From NCBI GenBank assembly GCA_027068085.1, contig JAMOUQ010000060.1, positions 1 through 64,000 of the forward strand: 64,000 nt of DNA, in the 5' to 3' direction. This document shows, in pieces, positions 56,738 through 64,000 of this stretch (the first letter of the stretch is position 1; each line of letters begins with the position of its first letter). The stretch comes from Desulfobacteraceae bacterium (GTDB lineage Bacteria > Desulfobacterota > Desulfobacteria > Desulfobacterales > Desulfosarcinaceae). The translations under genes were made by a program, and so were the position numbers. Below the pieces are notes generated by a model, which worked only from the letters and a program-made list of their open reading frames with translations, did not search any database and was not told the DNA's origin.

Positions 56738-56938
56738 GGCAACCGCAGAATTTTGGATTGTGGTCAATCAGCGTCCGGTTTTTTTCACAATACGCCAGGT
56801 GACGCCGGATTGCAAGGGTTTGCTTGAAAGGTCATCCTCCGGTGGCCGGGATTATATCGTGTAAGAATACAAATGGTTGTACATGCGGCAGCCGGCATGG
56901 CGTCCGGCCGGCGCGGCCATGGAAAGGAGCTTTGAACT

Positions 56939-59449
56939 GTGATCGACCCCGAACCGTTACGCTACGATCTGAACATTGAACCCGATCTTGAAAACTTTAC
57001 TTTCAAAGGCGAGGTTGAAATCCTTTTTTCCACCGCCGGCCGTTGTAGCAAGGTGGAGCTTGACTGCCAAAATCTCGAAGTAGAAAGCTGCCGCCTTGAA
57101 GTTCAGGAGCGGACAGAGGCGTGCCGCTTTGACCTGTCGGCTTCGGACCGGCGTCTGGTAGTCCATATGCCGGAGGTTGCCGGGGGGAAATTCGCCTTGC
57201 GGGTAATCTACAAAGGATCGATCGGCAGGCAGATGACCGGTTTTTACCGCAGCGCTTACCGTGACAGAAGCGGACACCGGGCCTTCGTGGCCGTTACCCA
57301 GTTCCAGGAAGACTACGCCCGCCAGGCCTTCCCCTGTGTGGATCGCCCCGAGGCAAAGGCTGCCTTCCGGATCGCGATGGTAATCCCCGAGGGGCTGGAG
57401 GCGGTTTCCAACACCGAGATCGAAAAGACAGAGCCTCTGGCCGGTGCAAAGAAGAAGGTGACCTTCTTGCCCACCCCGGTGATGTCCACCTACCTGCTGT
57501 TTTGGGCTGTGGGACCGTTCGGCACGGTGGTTTCAGAGGATGATCCCAGGGTGAGGGTCAGGATCCTGCCCGGACAGGAAAATGCGGTGGGCAGCGGTCT
57601 GAAGATGGCCAGCCAGGCCCTGGGGTATTGTGAAGACTATTTCGGTCTTGGCTATCCTCTTTCCAAGCTCGACCTGATAGCCGTTGCCGATTTCGCTTAC
57701 GGCGCCATGGAAAACTGGGGCGCCATTACTTTTCGGGAAAATCTGCTCCTGGACGATCCCGCAACGACCCCCCGCGAAGCCAGGCTTTACATGGCCGAGG
57801 TCATAACCCATGAAATCGTGCACCAGTGGTTCGGCAACCTGGTGACCCCGGACGGCTGGAAGTACCTGTGGCTCAACGAGAGCTTCGCAACCTACCTGGC
57901 ATACAAGGCCGTGGATGCGGCGCACCCGAAGTGGCGCTGCGCGGATATGTTTCTTACCCGGGAGATGGCCTCCGCACTGGAACGCGACGGCCTGGAGCGC
58001 ACCATCGCCATCGAGATTCCCGGCCGGGAGCAGGCGGCCATCAATGCTTCCACCGCTCCCATCATCTACAGCAAGGGAGGCAGCATGCTGCGCATGGTGG
58101 AAGGCTATATCGGCAGCGAGGCCTTCAGGGCGGCCTTAAGGGCCTATCTGAAGAAACATGCCTATGGCTGCGCGGCCAGCACCGATCTGTGGCACAGCTT
58201 CCAGGACGCTTCAGGCCTTCCGGTTGCCGATGTCATCAGGCGCTGGGTGGAACAGCCCGGATATCCCCTGCTGACGGTCGACGGCGACCGGAGCCGCCTG
58301 AAACTGCGTCAAGCCCGCTTTACCTATCTGGGCGGTGAAAAGAGACGGCAGGCCTGGCCCCTGCCGCTTCGGATCAGTTTCTTCTTCCAGGGAAAGCAGA
58401 TCTCGGAGCGTACCTTGCTGATGGAGGAACCGGAGCTTGAGCTGGCCCTGGATGACAAGGCCGACGCCTGCCTGGTCAATCCGGGGCGGACAGGCTTCTG
58501 GCGCGTATTTTATGCTTCGGCCTCCATGCGTTCGGCCCTGGCGGGTCTTGCCGGCTCCGGCGCGCTCGATCCTGTGGACCGCTGGAGCCTGGAAGACGAC
58601 TTTTTCGCCGCCATGCGCAAGGGATTGCTGGATATGGAGCAGTACCTGGATCTGGTGGAAGCCGTCCGGCCGTGGACTGAGCCTGAATTGCCGGTCTGTT
58701 CCACGATTTGCCGCCACCTGGCGCTGATTGAAAGGATTTGCGGGCCGTCGAATGTGCCCCGGGCGAAACAGCTTGGCCTCAGGGTGGCCCTGGCGGTTCT
58801 GGGCGCTCTCGGATGGCAGGGGAAGGCGCAAGACAGCCTGCCTGAGGTGATGCTGCGCAGCCGGATGATCTGGTCCGCGGCCCTGTTGGGAGACGGGCGG
58901 GCCGCAGCCAGGGGCGGGGAGCTTTTCGGTGCCTGGATGTCCGGAGCGCGGCTGGAGCCCGACCTTGCCGCCAGCGTGCTTAAAATCGGCGCCCGGGCAG
59001 GTGCCCTGCCAGAGGCCGAGGCCATGCTGGCCAGGCTTGAAGAGACCGCCAGCGAGCATTTGCGGATGGCCATTGCCGGCGCCCTGGGATGGTTCGGGGA
59101 TCAAAAGGTGCTTTGCAAGGTGCTCGATCTGGCATTGGACAGGGTTCCGGCCCGGATCCGGCACGTGGTCTTTGCCGCAGCGGCCGAAAACCCGGCCGCC
59201 GGCGCGCAGATCCTGCAGTGGTTCGTCCGGAACCTGGAGCGTTTCGAAAAATTGCACCCGATCCTGTTTGAAAGGGTGCTGGTAAGCCTGGTGCCGTTTT
59301 GCGGTCTCGATTGTCCCGGGGATGCCTTCGGGTTCCTGGACGATTTCCTCAAGCGCCGTCCGGACCTGGAGGACGCCACTTGGCTGGCCCGGCAATGGCT
59401 GGAGGTCAACCTGGCTTTGAAAGCGATGGTCCGGGGCAAAAAGGCGTGA
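56939..59449 (+). CDS. M1-family aminopeptidase
   Basis: The 836-aa zinc enzyme starts with GTG after AAAGGAGC. It has the exopeptidase motif GAMENWGAITFREN, zinc site HEIVHQWFGNLV with NESFATYL, and the catalytic Tyr region YSKGGSMLRMVE. A C-terminal helical ERAP-like domain covers about residues 520-830. It lacks a signal peptide, so it acts on peptides in the cytoplasm. TACAA-N4-TTGTA, upstream near 56865, is a possible operator. It converges on leuB, 20 bp away. Confidence 0.93.
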   Translation: MIDPEPLRYDLNIEPDLENFTFKGEVEILFSTAGRCSKVELDCQNLEVESCRLEVQERTEACRFDLSASDRRLVVHMPEVAGGKFALRVIYKGSIGRQMTGFYRSAYRDRSGHRAFVAVTQFQEDYARQAFPCVDRPEAKAAFRIAMVIPEGLEAVSNTEIEKTEPLAGAKKKVTFLPTPVMSTYLLFWAVGPFGTVVSEDDPRVRVRILPGQENAVGSGLKMASQALGYCEDYFGLGYPLSKLDLIAVADFAYGAMENWGAITFRENLLLDDPATTPREARLYMAEVITHEIVHQWFGNLVTPDGWKYLWLNESFATYLAYKAVDAAHPKWRCADMFLTREMASALERDGLERTIAIEIPGREQAAINASTAPIIYSKGGSMLRMVEGYIGSEAFRAALRAYLKKHAYGCAASTDLWHSFQDASGLPVADVIRRWVEQPGYPLLTVDGDRSRLKLRQARFTYLGGEKRRQAWPLPLRISFFFQGKQISERTLLMEEPELELALDDKADACLVNPGRTGFWRVFYASASMRSALAGLAGSGALDPVDRWSLEDDFFAAMRKGLLDMEQYLDLVEAVRPWTEPELPVCSTICRHLALIERICGPSNVPRAKQLGLRVALAVLGALGWQGKAQDSLPEVMLRSRMIWSAALLGDGRAAARGGELFGAWMSGARLEPDLAASVLKIGARAGALPEAEAMLARLEETASEHLRMAIAGALGWFGDQKVLCKVLDLALDRVPARIRHVVFAAAAENPAAGAQILQWFVRNLERFEKLHPILFERVLVSLVPFCGLDCPGDAFGFLDDFLKRRPDLEDATWLARQWLEVNLALKAMVRGKKA

Positions 59450-59469
59450 AGATGTGTGCCGGAGCCTGT

Positions 59470-60645
<1,176 letters not shown>

Positions 60646-60647
60646 CT

Positions 60648-60676
60648 ATCTTAGATGGGAGCCCTGGCTTTGTCAA
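60648..60676 (-). promoter_or_regulatory. Sigma-70 promoter of leuB
   Basis: Minus strand TTGACA (60671-60676), 17-bp spacer, TAAGAT (60648-60653). It gives a leader of about 90 bases with no leucine-rich peptide. Confidence 0.65.
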
Positions 60677-60720
60677 CCGGCGTGCTGCCGCAATTTAGGT
60701 CCGGCCTTTGGGGGAGACGG

Positions 60721-61146
60721 CTACCAGCCGTAACGGGAGGCCAGAAGCATCCGGGTCGGCCGGCTGACCTCGAGCCGGTCGATCTGTTTGCGGGTCACCC
60801 AGGCTGCCTTGTCGGCGTCGTCGCCGGCTTTCAGCCTGCCGGAAACGTATTCGGCCTCCAGGTCGACGATAACATAGTGGAAAAGTATCCGTCCGGCGTC
60901 GTCCCGGACGATGCTGTCGAAAGTATGGACGGGCCGGCCGGCCCTGATGGTAATGCCCGTTTCTTCCAGTACTTCCCGCCGGGCGGCCTGCTGGAGGGTC
61001 TCTCCCCAGCGGATCTTGCCGCCGGGAATGGCCCACCGGCCCTTGGAAGGAGGATTGGCCCGGCGTACCAGCAGCACTTTTTCCCCCTTGAAAACCACGG
61101 CGCCCACCGCCGGCCTGGGGACGGCTTGTTGACTGAAGTCTGCCAT
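60721..61146 (-). CDS. Nudix hydrolase
   Basis: The 141-aa protein starts at MADFSQQAVPRPAVG. The Nudix box GGKIRWGETLQQAARREVLEETGI fits GX5EX7REUXEEXGU. It would cleave a nucleoside diphosphate linked to another group, such as ADP-ribose or an oxidised nucleotide; the substrate cannot be read from sequence. The start overlaps the stop of the rubrerythrin-like gene (TGATG), so translation is coupled. A longer in-frame start at 61236 lies inside that gene. Confidence 0.88.
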   Translation of the reverse strand: MADFSQQAVPRPAVGAVVFKGEKVLLVRRANPPSKGRWAIPGGKIRWGETLQQAARREVLEETGITIRAGRPVHTFDSIVRDDAGRILFHYVIVDLEAEYVSGRLKAGDDADKAAWVTRKQIDRLEVSRPTRMLLASRYGW

Positions 61147-61643
61147 CAGAAGGGTTCGAATCCCATCTGGTTCCAGGCCGCCTGCCTGATTTCCCTGTCC
61201 AGCCTGGCCAGCAGCTCCAGGTGGCCTTCTTCCCACTTGGCCAGCCAGCCGTAGAGATCTTTTTCGGCCGGATCTTGGGACTTTTCATGGCGGTGGCGGT
61301 AAAGCTCGATGGCCTGCTTTTCCATCAGCATGGCGGCCGCCACGGCGGCGGCTTCGAATTCGGCTTTTTCCAGCTGGGTCACCAGAGCCGGGGTAATGAC
61401 CCGGGCCGAAAAATCGGCTTCGGCCGGGGCCGGATCCTGGATAAATTTTCCCGAATCGAGCAGGGCCTGCATTTGTCTGGTCAGAACTTCCATGTGCTTG
61501 GTCTCTTCGGCCGCCATGGCCTGGAAAAATTCCCGGACTTCCTTCTGGCTGGCCTGTTCGGCCACCTTTTGGTAGAAGGCCTTTCCATGGCGTTCCAGCA
61601 AGATGGCTTCCTTCAGGATTTCAAGAGCATTGAGAGGGGGCAT
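61146..61643 (-). CDS. Rubrerythrin/ferritin-like diiron protein
   Basis: The 165-aa four-helix protein has paired Glu/His ligands: EAILLERHGKAFYQ, AAEETKHMEVL, AAAMLMEKQAIELYRHRH and WEEGHLELL. It lacks the C-terminal rubredoxin domain, as in ferritin-like rubrerythrin relatives. It probably takes part in peroxide defence or iron handling. It is coupled to the downstream Nudix gene. Confidence 0.85.
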   Translation of the reverse strand: MPPLNALEILKEAILLERHGKAFYQKVAEQASQKEVREFFQAMAAEETKHMEVLTRQMQALLDSGKFIQDPAPAEADFSARVITPALVTQLEKAEFEAAAVAAAMLMEKQAIELYRHRHEKSQDPAEKDLYGWLAKWEEGHLELLARLDREIRQAAWNQMGFEPF

Positions 61644-61781
61644 TGGCTTGTCCTTTCAACCTTGTTGCGAATTATTGGGGGCCGGACAACCTCATCATAA
61701 TTATCGATCGTCTTTTTGGCAACCCGGATAGATGCCTGAAGCCGATTGCAATAGACGGCTGTTTGTGTTTTTCTGGAAACG

Positions 61782-62702
61782 ATGACCATCTATGACACAA
61801 GGCCGGCGGTCCGGCGTCCCAGGGTATCGGTCCACGGCGGCCACAGCGGCCAGTACTGCTGTCATGCCGCAGACACCCTCGATCAGGTGGTGGCGGCCTA
61901 TGCAGCAGCAGGCTTCGACTGGGTGGTGATAAGTGAGCATATCCCTCCCCGGGACGACGGTTTCCTGTATCCGGACGAAAAAGAGGCCGGTTTCGATGCC
62001 CGGGGCCTGTACCGGCGGTTTGCGGAGTATTGCCGGCATTGCCGGCGGCTTCAGAGGCAATCTTCTTCTTTGAAAATTATAGTGGCCATGGAGACCGAAA
62101 CCTGCGGCGACTATGCCGGCTGGGTGACGAGGCTGAAACAGGAGTTTGCTCCCGATATCGTTGTGGGAGCGGTCCACCACGTGGACGACATTCCGTTTGA
62201 CTACAACCCGGAGGAGTACCGGCGGGCCATTGAAGCCTGCGGGGGCATCGAGAAGCTTTATTGCCGCTATTTCGATCTTCAGTACGCCATGATAGAGGCC
62301 CTTGAGCCCCAGGTGGTGGCCCACTTCGACCTGATCAGGATTTTCGATCCTGACTACGCAAAGACCCTGGAGGTGCCGGAGGTCAGGAAACGCTGGCAGC
62401 GCAACCTGGCCCTGGTGGCCCGGCTGCGGCTGGTGCTGGATTACAACGTGGCCGCCCTCAGAAAGGGGGCCCCGGAGCCGTACCCGGCCGCGGCCCTCAT
62501 CCGGGAGGCCGGGAAGATGGGCATCGCCGTGGCCCCGGGTGACGATTCCCACGGAGTTGCCACCGTCGGCGCGGGAATCGATCAGGGCATCGGGCTTCTT
62601 GAGGCCGCCGGGTTCGGTGATGGCTGGCGCAGGCCGCTTCCCATCATGCGCGCAATTGAAAAAGCCGGCCCGGACAACCCGGCCGGCGGCCAAAAGGAAT
62701 GA
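61782..62702 (+). CDS. PHP-domain phosphatase (histidinol-phosphatase HisJ-like)
   Basis: The 306-aa protein carries PHP metal motifs: SVHGGHSGQYCCHAA, VVISEH, METETCGDY, GAVHHVDDI and the C-terminal GDDSHGV. Length and motif order suit the HisJ/HisK type of histidinol-phosphatase, although other PHP phosphoesterases share them. The first motif reads HGGHS in place of the common HxHT. No other his gene is nearby. Its stop overlaps the start of the next gene. Confidence 0.75.
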   Translation: MTIYDTRPAVRRPRVSVHGGHSGQYCCHAADTLDQVVAAYAAAGFDWVVISEHIPPRDDGFLYPDEKEAGFDARGLYRRFAEYCRHCRRLQRQSSSLKIIVAMETETCGDYAGWVTRLKQEFAPDIVVGAVHHVDDIPFDYNPEEYRRAIEACGGIEKLYCRYFDLQYAMIEALEPQVVAHFDLIRIFDPDYAKTLEVPEVRKRWQRNLALVARLRLVLDYNVAALRKGAPEPYPAAALIREAGKMGIAVAPGDDSHGVATVGAGIDQGIGLLEAAGFGDGWRRPLPIMRAIEKAGPDNPAGGQKE

Positions 62703-63760
62703 TGATGAATCCTGCCGATTTGATCCCCATTGCCGATCCGATCGCCGTGCCCTGGCAGTGGTTCCAGGCCCTGTTGCTGGCGGGCTTTTTCATCCACCTG
62801 CTGGTGATGAACGCCATGCTGGGAACGGCCCTGATCTGCCTTGCCGAGCGGCTTCGGCCGGGGCGCAGGCCGTCACCCGGCCATGAGGTCATGGCCCGGC
62901 AGCTGCCGTTTATCATCGCCTTTACCATCAATGCCGGCATCGTGCCCCTGCTTTTTCTCCAGGTGCTGTACGGCAATTTCATCTACACCAGCTCGATCCT
63001 GATGGCCCGCTGGTGGATGGGGGCCATCCCGGTCCTTTTGGCGGTCTATGCCGGGGCCTACTGGCACCGGGGGATTTCCGACAGCCGCGCGGGGCTCAAA
63101 CTGACCGTCCTTGCGGCCACCGTGGTCTGCATGCTGGCCATGGCCTTTGTTCTGACCAACAACATGACCCTGATGCTGATGCCGGAAACCTGGCGGCGAT
63201 ACTTTCAGAATCCGGGCGGCAGCCTCCTCAACCTGGACAATCCCATGTTCTGGCCGCGGTATCTCCACATGTTGACAGGAGCCCTGGCCATGGGCGGACT
63301 GTTCCGGGCCGTGGTTGGCCGCTGGCGGCTGCACCGCGGCAACAGGGAAGGTTCTGTCCTGGTCAAAAGCGGCCTGGGCTGGTTCGTGGCCGGTTCGGCT
63401 CTCCAGGTGGGGGTTGGCTTTTGGTTGCTGCTGGCCCTGCGGACGGAGGTGATGACCCTGATGCTTGGCAGGGACCCCCGGGCGACCACCCTGTTGATAG
63501 CGGCCCTGGCCGGGGCCGGCCTGGCCCTGATGTTTGCCATCCAGGCCAGGGTTTTGCCTGCGGTTGCGGCGGCCCTGACAACGGTGGGCGCCATGGTGCT
63601 GATTCGCGACGTGGTCCGGCGGGCCTACCTGGACGGGTATTTCGTTCCGGAACAGCTCCAGTACACCACCCGCTATGGCCCTTTTCTCTTTTTCCTGTTT
63701 TTTCTGATTGCCGGCGGAGCCGTTCTTTACCATCTCTACCGGCGGATCAGGCCTTCCTGA
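62699..63760 (+). CDS. Polytopic membrane protein, possible quinone or heme-binding subunit
   Basis: The 353-aa protein shows about eight or nine hydrophobic helices. Several His residues lie within or next to helices (FFIHLLV, AYWHRG, RYLHMLTGAL), a pattern seen in heme b- or quinone-binding subunits such as CydA-like proteins. The Met-rich N-terminus MMMNPADLIP overlaps the previous stop. It ends 14 bp inside the convergent siroheme protein gene. A firm family cannot be given. Confidence 0.6.
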   Translation: MMMNPADLIPIADPIAVPWQWFQALLLAGFFIHLLVMNAMLGTALICLAERLRPGRRPSPGHEVMARQLPFIIAFTINAGIVPLLFLQVLYGNFIYTSSILMARWWMGAIPVLLAVYAGAYWHRGISDSRAGLKLTVLAATVVCMLAMAFVLTNNMTLMLMPETWRRYFQNPGGSLLNLDNPMFWPRYLHMLTGALAMGGLFRAVVGRWRLHRGNREGSVLVKSGLGWFVAGSALQVGVGFWLLLALRTEVMTLMLGRDPRATTLLIAALAGAGLALMFAIQARVLPAVAAALTTVGAMVLIRDVVRRAYLDGYFVPEQLQYTTRYGPFLFFLFFLIAGGAVLYHLYRRIRPS

Positions 63761-64000
63761 GTTCAGCCGCCAGGTCTTCGATCTGCCGCCTGTCCAGGAT
63801 TTCTCCCAGGCGCCGGCCGCCTCTGCTGCGCTTCTTGTACGACTTCAGCAATGATTCCAGGGCCCGCACCACCTGGTGGTGGTCATAGAGCCCCGGCAGC
63901 TCGGTGGCCAGGCGTGGATGGCGGCCCAGTTTGCCCCCCACCTGGATGCGGTAACCTGTCTTTCCCTGCCGGAGGGTGCCTGAATCGCAGGCCTCTATGC
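63747..64000 (-). CDS. Nitrite/sulfite reductase 4Fe-4S domain protein (3' end only)
   Basis: Only the C-terminal 83 codons are in the window; the gene continues past base 64000. The frame reads CDSGTLRQGKTGYRIQVGGK, then LGRHPRLATELPGLY, ending AAELRKA. The CDSG/GKTGYR/GGKLGRHP blocks belong to the siroheme/4Fe-4S domain of sulfite and nitrite reductases and their small anaerobic relatives. Which one cannot be decided from the fragment. It overlaps the convergent membrane protein gene by 14 bp. Confidence 0.8.
   Translation of the reverse strand, partial: IEACDSGTLRQGKTGYRIQVGGKLGRHPRLATELPGLYDHHQVVRALESLLKSYKKRSRGGRRLGEILDRRQIEDLAAELRKA

Overview
The window is about 60% G+C, gene dense and bacterial. 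It combines a tig-clpP-clpX-lon cluster, the full GlnD/GlnE/PII/glutamine synthetase cascade, an archaeal-type split glutamate synthase, rubrerythrin- and hemerythrin-like proteins, several sigma-54-type promoters, and the C-terminus of a sulfite-reductase-like siroheme protein. Together these suggest an anaerobic or microaerophilic member of the Desulfobacterota (former Deltaproteobacteria). That placement is inference from gene content; there is no rRNA here to confirm it.

Layout. 1-400: tRNA-Val and tRNA-Asp with terminators and a duplicated, truncated tRNA-Asp copy. 496-6293: lon, clpX, clpP, tig (minus strand). 6.5-13.1 kb: tRNA-Leu, a secreted cell-wall amidase, tRNA-Pro, a chemoreceptor, an MntP-like transporter behind a structured leader, an L-2-hydroxyglutarate oxidase-type flavoprotein, a tandem Cys4 protein and methionine aminopeptidase. 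13.1-19.4 kb: signalling and small genes (degenerate hybrid histidine kinase, HD-domain and DHH-domain proteins, PAS-LuxR regulator). 19.5-25.5 kb: cysteine-cluster protein, a tight YchF-like/KamA-like/amidohydrolase operon, and a translationally coupled cNMP-binding and radical-SAM pair. 25.6-36.8 kb: purF, carB, carA and a three-gene glutamate synthase (minus). 37.1-46.5 kb: glnE, a cobalamin-riboswitch-controlled orphan gene, hemerythrin, glnD, glnB, glnA. 46.5-53.0 kb: shikimate pathway, aroE-aroA-aroK-aroC on plus and aroF-aroB on minus. 53.4-64 kb: M23-like protein, two orphan genes, a class III cyclase with an FHA domain, M1 aminopeptidase, leuB, Nudix, rubrerythrin-like, PHP phosphatase, a membrane protein and the siroheme protein end.

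Functional picture. Nitrogen assimilation is concentrated here. Glutamine synthetase (glnA, modifiable Tyr398), its adenylyltransferase (glnE), the PII signal (glnB, Tyr51) and its uridylyltransferase (glnD) sit with glutamate synthase and glutamine-consuming carAB and purF. I see sigma-54-type -24/-12 elements before the glutamate synthase operon, glnD, the hybrid kinase, an 87-aa orphan and possibly hemerythrin.

The most notable regulatory RNAs are a complete cobalamin riboswitch with its own promoter and terminator controlling only an 86-aa protein of unknown function; a probable ribosome-mediated attenuator before aroE, whose leader peptide carries Phe-Phe-Tyr and Trp codons; a switch-like structured leader before the mntP-like gene; and a 178-bp nested palindrome plus a coupled 25-codon ORF before aroK. 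I found no CRISPR array, insertion sequence or prophage.
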